This document shows, piece by piece, positions 17,578 to 25,288 of a stretch of DNA of 64,000 nucleotides. Location of the stretch: assembly GCF_900499005.1 (NCBI RefSeq), contig NZ_LS991316.1, forward strand, positions 1,127,869 to 1,191,868, given 5' to 3'. Both the position numbers and the translations under genes were made by a program. The stretch's first letter is position 1, and each line of letters opens with the position of its first letter. The notes under the pieces were generated by a model, which made no database searches, was not told the DNA's origin, and worked only from the letters and a program-made list of their open reading frames with translations. The stretch comes from Actinomyces culturomici. Its GTDB lineage: Bacteria > Actinomycetota > Actinomycetes > Actinomycetales > Actinomycetaceae.

Positions 17578-18873
17578 ATGGACGAGCAGGCGGGCATGAG
17601 GCCGACGGCGACGACGGCGGACATCGAGGAGGCCGCGCGCGCCCTGCGCGGCGTCGTGCGGCGCACTCCCCTCGCCCGATCCGAGCGGCTTTCGGACGAG
17701 TGCGGCGTCGAGGTCCTCCTCAAGCGGGAGGACTCGCAGAAGTGCCGGTCCTTCAAGGTGCGCGGTGCCTACGCGCGGATGTCGGCCCTGACGGCGGGCG
17801 AGCGCGAGCGCGGCGTCGTCTGCGCCTCGGCGGGCAATCACGCTCAGGGCGTCGCCTACGCGTGCGCGCACCTCGGCGTCCACGGGACGATCTACCTCCC
17901 CTCGAACACGCCGCGTCAGAAGCGGAATCGGATCGCGGCGATCGGCGGGGACCTCGTCGAGCAGGTGATCGTCGACGGGACCTTCGACAAGGCGAATGCG
18001 CTCGCCCAGGAGGCGGCGAGGGCGACCGGCCGCACCTACGTCCACCCCTACGACGACGCGATGACGATCGCGGGCCAGGGGACGATCGCGGTCGAGCTCG
18101 TCGAGCAGATGCCCGACGACACGGCCGCGGTCCTCGTCCCCGTCGGCGGCGGCGGCCTCCTCGCCGGAGTCGCGACGTGGCTCCACGCGACGCGCCCCGG
18201 GATCCGGATCATCGGCGTCGAGCCCGAGGGCGCGGCCTCGATGCGCGCCGCCCTCGACGCGGGGCGTCCCGTCGACCTCGAGAGGGTCGATCCCTTCGTC
18301 GACGGCACCGCCGTCGGCCGCGCGGGCTCCCTCGCCTTCGAAACGATCATGGCGTGCGTCGACGACGTCCTCGTCGTCCCCGAGGGCGCGGTGTGCACGG
18401 AGATGCTCGAGCTCTACCAGTCCGACGGCGTCATCGCCGAGCCCGCCGGCGCCCTCGCGTCGGCGGCCATCCACGAGCAGCTGCGCACGCCCGCGCAGCG
18501 CGAAGCGCTCCTCGGTCGGCCCGACGGCGCGATCGTCGCGCTCGTCTCGGGCGGCAACAACGACCTCACCCGCTACGCGGAGGTCATGGAGCGCTCGCTG
18601 CGCCACGAGGGCCTGCGCCACTACTTCGTCGTCACCTTCCCCCAGCAGCCCGGCGCCCTGCGGATGTTCCTCTCCGACGTCCTCGGCCCGACCGACGACA
18701 TCGTCCACTTCGAGTACACGAAGAAGAACAACCGGGAGTCCGGCCCGGCGCTCGTCGGGATCGACATCGCGGCGAAGGAGGACATCGAGGGTCTGCGCCG
18801 CCGCATGGCCGACTCTCCTCTCCACGTCGAGGAGCTCGCGGCGGATTCGGAGTTCTTCCGGCTCGTGATCTAG
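17578..18873 (+). CDS. ilvA: Threonine ammonia-lyase, biosynthetic type
   Basis: A 431-residue PLP enzyme that deaminates threonine to 2-oxobutanoate, the first step of isoleucine synthesis. Lys60 in CRSFKVRGAY binds PLP, and SAGNHAQG and VPVGGGGLLAG contact substrate and cofactor phosphate. The C-terminal 90 residues form one ACT-like regulatory domain (HYFVVTFPQQPGALRMFL), where isoleucine inhibits related enzymes. Size matches the short actinobacterial form. I chose ATG 17578 because GGGAGG ends 5 nt before it; an in-frame GTG lies 15 nt upstream. Confidence 0.93.
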   Translation: MDEQAGMRPTATTADIEEAARALRGVVRRTPLARSERLSDECGVEVLLKREDSQKCRSFKVRGAYARMSALTAGERERGVVCASAGNHAQGVAYACAHLGVHGTIYLPSNTPRQKRNRIAAIGGDLVEQVIVDGTFDKANALAQEAARATGRTYVHPYDDAMTIAGQGTIAVELVEQMPDDTAAVLVPVGGGGLLAGVATWLHATRPGIRIIGVEPEGAASMRAALDAGRPVDLERVDPFVDGTAVGRAGSLAFETIMACVDDVLVVPEGAVCTEMLELYQSDGVIAEPAGALASAAIHEQLRTPAQREALLGRPDGAIVALVSGGNNDLTRYAEVMERSLRHEGLRHYFVVTFPQQPGALRMFLSDVLGPTDDIVHFEYTKKNNRESGPALVGIDIAAKEDIEGLRRRMADSPLHVEELAADSEFFRLVI

Positions 18874-18888
18874 GCCCGGCGGGCGACG

Positions 18889-18938
18889 CGCTCCGCCCTC
18901 GTCGATCCCCTGTCGTCGTTGCAGACGAGGGCGGAGCG
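18889..18938. terminator. Bidirectional terminator between ilvA and the winged-helix gene
   Basis: A 15-bp perfect stem (CGCTCCGCCCTCGTC with its complement) with a 20-nt loop lies between two convergent genes. Confidence 0.75.
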
Positions 18939-18946
18939 CGAGCGGA

Positions 18947-19384
18947 TCAGGCGGCGAGCGTGTGAACGCGGGCGACCTGGACGCGGACGCCGGGGGCCGA
19001 GTTGAAGCGGTAGCCCTCGCCGCGCACGGTCGAGATGAGGTCCGGGGCGCCCTCGAGCTTCTTGCGGAGTCGGCGGATGTGAGCGTCGACGGTGCGGGAG
19101 TCGGAGCCGAGGCCGCTCCCCTGCCAGACGGTGGAGAAGAGCTCGTCGCGCGAGACCGCGCGGTCGGCGTTGCGGGCGAGGTGCGAGAGCAGGTCGAGTT
19201 CCTTCGCGCAGAGGCGCACGCGGTCGCCGTGGATGTCGAGCGTGCCGCGGTCGACGTCGAAGTCGACGTGCGCGGGGGCGAGGCGCAGGTTCGCGAGGAT
19301 GGAGAGGAATTCGTCGTAGCTGGTCTGCGGGGCGGCGTCGAGGTCGACGGCGGCGGACGTGGCGGGGGTGTTGACGAGCGTCAT
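18947..19384 (-). CDS. Orphan OmpR-type winged-helix DNA-binding protein
   Basis: A 145-residue protein whose C-terminal part (about 45-135) is an OmpR/PhoB winged helix: LCAKELDLLSHLARN, VSRDELFSTVWQG, RTVDAHIRRLRKKLE and ISTVRGEGYRF. There is no receiver domain; the first 40 residues are Ala/Thr-rich. No kinase is nearby. It is presumably a transcription factor not controlled by phosphorylation. ATG 19384 is preceded by GATACA 5 nt upstream and no clear Shine-Dalgarno site. An inverted repeat about 70 nt upstream could be its operator. Confidence 0.82.
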   Translation of the reverse strand: MTLVNTPATSAAVDLDAAPQTSYDEFLSILANLRLAPAHVDFDVDRGTLDIHGDRVRLCAKELDLLSHLARNADRAVSRDELFSTVWQGSGLGSDSRTVDAHIRRLRKKLEGAPDLISTVRGEGYRFNSAPGVRVQVARVHTLAA

Positions 19385-19454
19385 GATGCTGTATCCGATT
19401 CTTCGGTGCCGCGCGGCCCGCACCCGTCCCGGGGGGCTTTAGTTCATAGCGGCA

Positions 19455-19485
19455 GTGATCAACAGGGGTCGAAGGCGTTGATCAC
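19455..19485. promoter_or_regulatory. Perfect inverted repeat upstream of the winged-helix gene
   Basis: GTGATCAAC and GTTGATCAC pair perfectly across a 13-nt spacer within a relatively AT-rich patch. It could be an operator dimer site (centres about two helical turns apart) or a short RNA hairpin. The surrounding 19385-19634 holds no gene. Confidence 0.45.
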
Positions 19486-19634
19486 ATACACATTCGCGCG
19501 CGCATGGAGCCGCACATCGGGCGGCGCATCTCGCGGGCGAAGGTCATCATGGCCACGAGTATGCAGGTCGGCGCGCATCGGCGCCAGACGATGACCGCAT
19601 TCCGAGACCGTGGAACGCGAGTGTGACACGAAAC

Positions 19635-19667
19635 GGGGAGGGGCCCGGCCGAGCCGAGCCCCTCCCC
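19635..19667 (-). terminator. Terminator after metE
   Basis: A 10-bp stem (GGGGAGGGGC with GCCCCTCCCC), with further CCGG pairing inside the loop, begins 10 nt after the metE stop codon. Confidence 0.7.
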
Positions 19668-19677
19668 TCGCGTCCGA

Positions 19678-21984
19678 TCAGAGGGCGGCGCGCGCCTGAA
19701 TCGTCGCCTCGACGAGGTGGGCGAGGGACGCGATCGTCTCGTCGTAGCCGCGAGTCTTGAGGCCGCAGTCGGGGTTGATCCACAGGCGATTCGCAGGGAT
19801 CGCGGCGAGGGCCGCCTCGATGAGGGAGGCGATCTCCTCGACCGAGGGGACGCGCGGCGAGTGGATGTCCCACACGCCCGGGCCGATCCCGTGGTCGAAG
19901 CCTGCGGCGGCGAGCTCGGGGAGGACCTCCATGCGCGACCGGGCGGCCTCGATCGAGGTGACGTCCGCATCGAGGGCGGCGATCGCGTCGATGATCTGCC
20001 CGAACTCGGAATAGCAGAGGTGCGTGTGGATCTGCGTGTCGGGGCGGACGCCGGCGGTCGCGACGTGGAACGAGTCGACGGACCAGCGCAGGTAGTCAGC
20101 GTGGCGGTCGGCGTCGAGCGGGAGGAGCTCGCGGAGGGCGGGCTCGTCGACCTGGATGATCGCGATGCCCGCGGCCTCGAGGTCCTCGACCTCGTCGCGC
20201 AGCGCGAGGCCGATCTGGTCGGCGACCTCGCCGAGGGGCAGGTCGTTGCGCGGGAACGACCAGGCGATGATCGTCACGGGACCGGTGAGCATGCCCTTGA
20301 CCGGCTTGTCGGTGAGCGACTGCGCGAAGGCGGCCCAGTCGACGGTCATCGCCTTCGGGCGGGCGACGTCGCCCCAGAGGATCGAGGGGCGGGGGCAGCG
20401 GGACCCGGAGGACTGGACCCACCCGTTGCGCGGGGCGGCGAATCCGTCGAGAAGCTCGGCGAAGTACTGGACCATGTCGTTGCGCTCGGCCTCGCCGTGG
20501 ACGAGGACGTCGAGCCCGAGTTTCTCCTGAAGGGCGATGACGTCGGCGACCTCGCGCTCGATGCGGGCGCGGTAGTCGGCGTCCGTGAGGGCGCCCTTCG
20601 CATGGGCGGCACGGGCCTTGCGGATGTCGGCGGTCTGCGGGAAGGAGCCGATCGTCGTCGTCGGGAGCGACGGGAGATTCAGGCGCGCGTCCTGGGCGGC
20701 GGCGCGCTCGGCGTAGGGGGCGCGGGCTCGGTCCGCTTCGGTGAGCGCGGCGATCCGTTCGCGCACCTCGGGGCGGACGACTCCGGGGGCGGCGGCCCGA
20801 TCGGCGAGGACGCGGCGCGACTCCTCGATCTCGGGGGCGATTGCGTCGAATCCCGCGACGAGTCCCTTCGCGAGCGCGACGACCTCGCCGACCTTCTGGT
20901 CGGCGAAGGCGAGCCAGGCGTGGAGGTTGGCGTCGAGTTCCGGGTCGTCCCAGGTCTCGAGGGCGGTGTCGTGGGGGACGTGCTGGAGCGAATTCGTCGT
21001 CGCGACGGTCACGCTGCGGGCGCCGAGGGCCTGCGACCGCTCGAGGAGCTCGACCGCCGCCGCGAGGTCGGCGCGCCAGATCGAGCGGCCGTCGATCGCG
21101 CCGACGACGAGGTCGACGGCGCTGAGGTCGATCGAGCCGGGCTCGGGCAGGGCGCCCCGCCCCGCGTCGAGGTGGACGGCGTCGATGCCGGAGGCCGCGA
21201 GCGCGGCGAGCGATGCGAGCCCGTTCCCGTAGGGCGTGGTGACGAGGATCCGAGGGCGGCCCGCGATGCCCGAGAGCTCCCCGTACGCAGATCCGGCGAG
21301 GGCGGCGAGCTGCGCCCTCGTGCGCGAGAGGTTGTCGGACACGAGGGCGGGTTCGTCGAACTGGACCCAGGTCGCCCCCGCTTCCCCGAGCCGGGCGAGG
21401 AGCTCGGCGTAGACGGCGACGACCTCGGGGAGGCGGTCGAGCGGGTCGTAACCGGCGGCCGCGTCGTCGTCCGCCTTCGCGAGGGCGAGGTAGGTGACCG
21501 GTCCGACGATGACCGGGCGGGTGAGGTAGCCCCACTCCTTGGCTTCGCCGAAGCGCTCGACGTAGCGGTCGGAGGCGTAGGAGATCGGGGTGTCCGGGCC
21601 GATCTCGGGGACGAGGTAGTGGTAGTTCGTGTCGAACCACTTCGTCATCTCCTCGGGCGCGGCGCCCTGGTCGCCGCGGGCGAGCGCGAAGTGGAGGTCG
21701 AGCCCGGTCCTTCCCGCGAAGCGCGCCGGGACCGCCCCGAGCAGCGTCGTCGCGTCGAGGACCTGGTCGTAGAGGGAGGAGTTCTCCGGGAGGGACGCGT
21801 CGTCGGCGGGCAGGCCCAGATCGACGAGGCGGGCGAGGTTCGCGCGCCGCAGTCCGGCCTCGGCCGCGAGGAGCTCCTCGGCGCTCATGCGCCCGGCCCA
21901 GTGGGCTTCGAGCGCCTTCTTCAGTTCGCGGTTCCTCCCGATGCGGGGGTAGCCGAGGATCGTGGCGGCGGGGAAGGTCGTCAT
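19678..21984 (-). CDS. metE: Cobalamin-independent methionine synthase
   Basis: A 768-residue enzyme transferring the methyl group of 5-methyltetrahydrofolate (triglutamate form) to homocysteine. The N-terminal barrel opens with ILGYPRIGRNRELKKALE. The catalytic C-terminal barrel has HTHLCYSEF (zinc-binding His and Cys), DVTSIEAARS and INPDCGLKTRG with the last zinc ligand Cys740. ATG 21984 follows AGGAGA by 8 nt. It lies 89 nt after metF, so the methyl-donor enzyme and its user form one transcription unit. Confidence 0.97.
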   Translation of the reverse strand: MTTFPAATILGYPRIGRNRELKKALEAHWAGRMSAEELLAAEAGLRRANLARLVDLGLPADDASLPENSSLYDQVLDATTLLGAVPARFAGRTGLDLHFALARGDQGAAPEEMTKWFDTNYHYLVPEIGPDTPISYASDRYVERFGEAKEWGYLTRPVIVGPVTYLALAKADDDAAAGYDPLDRLPEVVAVYAELLARLGEAGATWVQFDEPALVSDNLSRTRAQLAALAGSAYGELSGIAGRPRILVTTPYGNGLASLAALAASGIDAVHLDAGRGALPEPGSIDLSAVDLVVGAIDGRSIWRADLAAAVELLERSQALGARSVTVATTNSLQHVPHDTALETWDDPELDANLHAWLAFADQKVGEVVALAKGLVAGFDAIAPEIEESRRVLADRAAAPGVVRPEVRERIAALTEADRARAPYAERAAAQDARLNLPSLPTTTIGSFPQTADIRKARAAHAKGALTDADYRARIEREVADVIALQEKLGLDVLVHGEAERNDMVQYFAELLDGFAAPRNGWVQSSGSRCPRPSILWGDVARPKAMTVDWAAFAQSLTDKPVKGMLTGPVTIIAWSFPRNDLPLGEVADQIGLALRDEVEDLEAAGIAIIQVDEPALRELLPLDADRHADYLRWSVDSFHVATAGVRPDTQIHTHLCYSEFGQIIDAIAALDADVTSIEAARSRMEVLPELAAAGFDHGIGPGVWDIHSPRVPSVEEIASLIEAALAAIPANRLWINPDCGLKTRGYDETIASLAHLVEATIQARAAL

Positions 21985-22073
21985 GGTGCGGGTCTCCTGT
22001 GTGTGTGCGCGGTTGCGGGTCGGGGTTTTCGATGCGGCGCCGGGGCGCTGGTTCGGTCGGCTAGTCGGTTCGG

Positions 22074-23060
22074 TCAGTCGGCGGGGCGGGCGCCGAGGCG
22101 CCCGGGTTCGAGGTCGAGGGCGGGGCCGCGCCCGAGGAGGGCGAGGATGTCGAGGGCGGGTCGCGCCTTGTTGAAGGTGAAGAGATGGACGCCGGGGGCT
22201 CCGCCCTCGAGGACCTCGTCGGCGAGGCGCGCTCCGAGGCCGACGCCGAGGTCGTGCTGGCCCTCGGGGTCCTCGGCCCAGGAGAGGGTGTCGAGGATGT
22301 GTCGCGGGACCTCGATGCCGGACAGGTCCGTGACGCGGCCGAGGCGAGCGAGGTCGGTCGGCGGGAGGATGCCGGGGACGATGGGGATCGTCACGCCGAG
22401 GCGGCGGCAACGCTCGACGAAGGAGAGGTAGGTGTCGGCCTCCCAGAAGAGCTGGGTGATCGCGAAGTTCGCGCCGGCCGCCTGCTTGAGGAGGAGCCGC
22501 TCGGCCTCCTGCTCGGGAGTGGTGCCGGCGGCCGGGTTGCCCGCCGCGAAGGCGGCGACCGCGATGGTGAGGGGCGCGAAGGCGGCGCGCAATGCCTCTC
22601 CGGGGTGGTAGTCGCAGCGTCGCTTCTCGACCGTGCGGATGAGGTGGATGAGCTCGGTCGCCGAGCGCACTCCCCCAGCTCCGGGCTCCCAGTCGGGTTC
22701 GCCGGCGGGCGGATCTCCGCGCAACGCGAGGAAGGTGCGCGCCCCCGAATCGAGGGCGTCGGCGACGGCGTCGAGCACGTCGGAGGTCGAGTTGCCGACG
22801 CAGGTGATGTGGGCGATGGGGTGCACCGGCGCGTTGCGCGCGAGTTCGGCGACGACGTCGCGGGCGCTCGATCGGTCCTTCCCGCCGGCGCCGTAGGTGA
22901 CGGAGAGGAAATCGGGTCGGGCCGTGAGGAGCTCGTCGACCGTTCCCCAGAAATTCGGGGCGGCAGCGGGGTTGCGCGGCGGCATCACCTCGAAGGAGAC
23001 GAGGGAGGGCTCGTGGTCGTGGGTGCAGGGGGTCGCGTACGCCTCGTCGGGCGGGGTCAT
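22074..23060 (-). CDS. metF: 5,10-methylenetetrahydrofolate reductase
   Basis: A 328-residue flavoenzyme that reduces methylene-THF to methyl-THF, the methyl donor used by MetE. The barrel begins VSFEVMPPRNPAAAPNFW (the Glu is catalytic) and contains DFLSVTYGAGG, HITCVGNS, FLALRGDPP and FAITQLFWEADTYLSF. Some members are longer at the N-terminus; this one has a 20-residue lead. ATG 23060 has a modest AGGACC ribosome binding site. It is first in the metF-metE unit and diverges from the YheO-type regulator. Confidence 0.95.
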   Translation of the reverse strand: MTPPDEAYATPCTHDHEPSLVSFEVMPPRNPAAAPNFWGTVDELLTARPDFLSVTYGAGGKDRSSARDVVAELARNAPVHPIAHITCVGNSTSDVLDAVADALDSGARTFLALRGDPPAGEPDWEPGAGGVRSATELIHLIRTVEKRRCDYHPGEALRAAFAPLTIAVAAFAAGNPAAGTTPEQEAERLLLKQAAGANFAITQLFWEADTYLSFVERCRRLGVTIPIVPGILPPTDLARLGRVTDLSGIEVPRHILDTLSWAEDPEGQHDLGVGLGARLADEVLEGGAPGVHLFTFNKARPALDILALLGRGPALDLEPGRLGARPAD

Positions 23061-23299
23061 GGAAGGGTCCTGTCTCCGGGTGCGCGTCGACGCGCACGGT
23101 CACTGGTGAGCGTGCGGAGTGTCAGGAGCGCATTCGTGCGCGCGCATTGCCCAGTCGGGCGGCGGAGGCTGCGTGCGTCATGGTCACAGTGTGTCGACCA
23201 TTACCGCGGATAGACGAGGGGGCATTCGCTCCGCGAACGCTTGTAACGCAACTGATCCACGGACGAGGGCGGGGCGGCGAGTCGCAGACACGATTGATT
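23061..23299 (-). other. Long 5' region of metF
   Basis: About 240 nt with no definite gene. Near the ribosome binding site is an 18-nt perfect palindrome (23080-23097, GTGCGCGTCGACGCGCAC). An incomplete dyad TGGTC/GACCA lies at about 23180-23200. A 19-codon frame (ATG at about 23180 down to about 23121, ending ARMRS) could be a leader peptide, but it has only one internal Met codon. I found no B12-box or SAM-riboswitch core. Confidence 0.4.
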
Positions 23300-23339
23300 T
23301 CAACAGTTTGTTGACGCCTGTCGATTTCGTCACTAAGGT
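23300..23339 (+). promoter_or_regulatory. Promoter and candidate operator of the YheO-type regulator operon
   Basis: TTGACG (23311-23316), 17 nt, then TAAGGT (23334-23339) form a good sigma-70-like promoter. A perfect dyad TCAACA-GTT-TGTTGA (23300-23314) overlaps the -35, a plausible site for autoregulation. Confidence 0.65.
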
Positions 23340-23374
23340 GAACGAATTGAAAGCGCCGAATTCGAGGGGTTCTC

Positions 23375-24049
23375 ATGACTGCTTCCCTGCCGAAGCTGAA
23401 CGAGCACGATCAGATCATCTCCACTCTTCAACAACTGGTTGAACCAATGCAAGCGACGCTCGTCGGACCCGCCGAAGTCATCGTTCACGATCTCTCCCGG
23501 CTCCCGAACTCGATCGTCGCGATCGCCGGCGATGTCACCGGCCGGTCAATCGGCGATCCGGCGACCGACAAACTCCTCGACGCCGTCGCCTCCGGAAATC
23601 TGCGCACCAGCATCGGATACCGGACGACGTCTCCGAGCGGTAAGGAGCTCCTCTCGACGACCACCATCATCCGCGACTCGACCGACCAGCCCGTCGCCGC
23701 CCTCTGCATCAACCGCGATATCTCCAGTTGGGAGGTCCTTCACTCCCTCACGGGCGCGCTCGCGGGCCTCTCGCTCCCGATTCCCGCCGAAGAAGAACAG
23801 GCGACGACCGAAGTCTTCGTTCGAGACGTCGACGAACTCGCGACACTCCTCCTCTCGCGGGCCGTCGCGGAGTCGGGGGTTCCCGTCGACGAGATGAGGA
23901 AGGAGCACAAGGTCGAGGTCGTGAGACTCCTCAAGGCAAGGGGCTTCTTCCTTCTGCGGGACGCAGCGGAAATGGCCGCCGAGGCCCTCCACTGCACGCG
24001 ATTCTCCATTTACAACTACCTCAACGAGATCGAAGGCGAGAAGAAGTGA
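23375..24049 (+). CDS. YheO/DauR-type transcriptional regulator (PAS-like plus HTH)
   Basis: A 224-residue protein with an N-terminal YheO-like PAS domain (about 20-135: GPAEVIVHDLSRLPNSIVAIAG, TSPSGKELLSTTTIIRDS, PVAALCINRD) and a C-terminal HTH (about 165-217: KHKVEVVRLLKARGFF, CTRFSIYNYLNEI). Members such as DauR repress amino-acid utilisation genes in response to a small ligand. GAGGGG lies 5 nt before the ATG. Its stop overlaps the next start (GTGA), making a coupled operon with a C-S lyase and a carrier. The natural ligand may be a sulfur amino acid, by context only. Confidence 0.87.
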   Translation: MTASLPKLNEHDQIISTLQQLVEPMQATLVGPAEVIVHDLSRLPNSIVAIAGDVTGRSIGDPATDKLLDAVASGNLRTSIGYRTTSPSGKELLSTTTIIRDSTDQPVAALCINRDISSWEVLHSLTGALAGLSLPIPAEEEQATTEVFVRDVDELATLLLSRAVAESGVPVDEMRKEHKVEVVRLLKARGFFLLRDAAEMAAEALHCTRFSIYNYLNEIEGEKK

Positions 24050-25269
24050 GCCGCCCGGAATTCGACTTCACGAGCCACCTCGATCGGCGCGGCACCCACA
24101 GCGCAAAGTGGGACCTCCTCGCGGCTCCGCTCGGAGCCGACGCCTTTTCACTATCGATCGCCGACATGGAATTCCGCACCTGCCCGGAGGTCGTCGACGC
24201 AGTGGTCGCCGCCGCCGAGCACGGCACCTACGGGTACACCGAGGTCTTCGACGACTTCGCCCGCGCCGCGAGCGCCTGGCAGGCCCGCCGCCACGCCTGG
24301 GACCTCGATCCCGCCGACGTCCACTTCTTCCCCCGAGTCGTCCAGTGCGTCTCCGCCCTCGTCGACGACATCATCCCCAGCCGGACGATGTCGCCCGCAA
24401 GAGTCTGCACACTTGATCCCGCGTACTCTCCTCTCCTCGAGATCTGCGAACGCGCGGGAGCCACCATCGAGCGCGCAGGAATCCTCGATTCCGCGGGCGA
24501 CGCTCGCATCGATTTCACGGCGCTCGACGAGTCGATGAGTCGAGCGGACCTTCTCCTGTGGACGAACCCGCACAATCCGACCGGTCGGGTGTGGTCGCGA
24601 GAGGAACTCAAGAGGGTCGCCGACCTCGCGCGCGAGTACGGAACGCTCATCTTCTCCGATGACATCCACGCCGACTTCGAACGACCGGGACGCAGGCGCT
24701 ACACGCCGCTCGCCCTCGTCGCTCCCGATCTGTGGGAGTCCGGGCGGATCATCCAATGCGCCTCACCGGGCAAGACCTTCTCGATCGCGGGTCTCGAGGC
24801 GACCGCGATCTGCGTGCACGGCGCTCTCGGGGATGCGCTCGAGGCCTCGAAGCGACGCGCCGGGCTCCACAATCCGAACTACTTCGCCATTCCCGCCGCA
24901 CTCGCCGCGTGGACGAAGGGCGACGAGTGGGTCGACGCGCTGATCACGCGCATGGACGCCAACCTGCGCGTTGCCCACGCCCTTCTCGCCGAGCGTCTTC
25001 CGCGGGCGACCGTCTCGGACCCGGACGGCACGTACCTGCTGTGGATCGACGCGCGCGACTACCTCGAGGGATCCGCCGCGCTTGAGGACGCCTCCAGACG
25101 CTCCCGGGTAGCCGTCAGCGACGGCGTCGAGTTCGGGCCGGGATTCTCCGGCTGGTTCCGCATCAACGTCGCGCTCCCCGAAGCCGAACTCCTCACCGCG
25201 CTCAACCGACTCCTCGACGAGATCTCCCCGATTCCCACACGCAGCACCACCGACGTCAGCGATCGCTGA
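24046..25269 (+). CDS. MalY/PatB-family PLP C-S lyase or aminotransferase
   Basis: A 407-residue fold-type I PLP protein. It begins EFDFTSHLDRRGTHSAKWD and has the MalY/PatB signatures SIADMEF, YGYTEVFDDF, NPHNPTGRVW and IFSDDIHADF. Lys243 in SPGKTFSIAGL holds PLP. Characterised relatives cleave cystathionine or cysteine conjugates, yielding homocysteine or a thiol, pyruvate and ammonia. The divergent metF-metE genes would use homocysteine, so a cystathionine beta-lyase role is attractive. It starts at GTG inside the regulator's stop. Confidence 0.87.
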   Translation: MSRPEFDFTSHLDRRGTHSAKWDLLAAPLGADAFSLSIADMEFRTCPEVVDAVVAAAEHGTYGYTEVFDDFARAASAWQARRHAWDLDPADVHFFPRVVQCVSALVDDIIPSRTMSPARVCTLDPAYSPLLEICERAGATIERAGILDSAGDARIDFTALDESMSRADLLLWTNPHNPTGRVWSREELKRVADLAREYGTLIFSDDIHADFERPGRRRYTPLALVAPDLWESGRIIQCASPGKTFSIAGLEATAICVHGALGDALEASKRRAGLHNPNYFAIPAALAAWTKGDEWVDALITRMDANLRVAHALLAERLPRATVSDPDGTYLLWIDARDYLEGSAALEDASRRSRVAVSDGVEFGPGFSGWFRINVALPEAELLTALNRLLDEISPIPTRSTTDVSDR

Positions 25270-25288
25270 CGTGGACGAAAGGACAATG

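Noticed and set aside
23061..23374. Cobalamin riboswitch upstream of metF/metE
   Set aside because: A CACTGG-like string near 23101 drew attention, but the B12-box context and other conserved cores are missing on the relevant strand.
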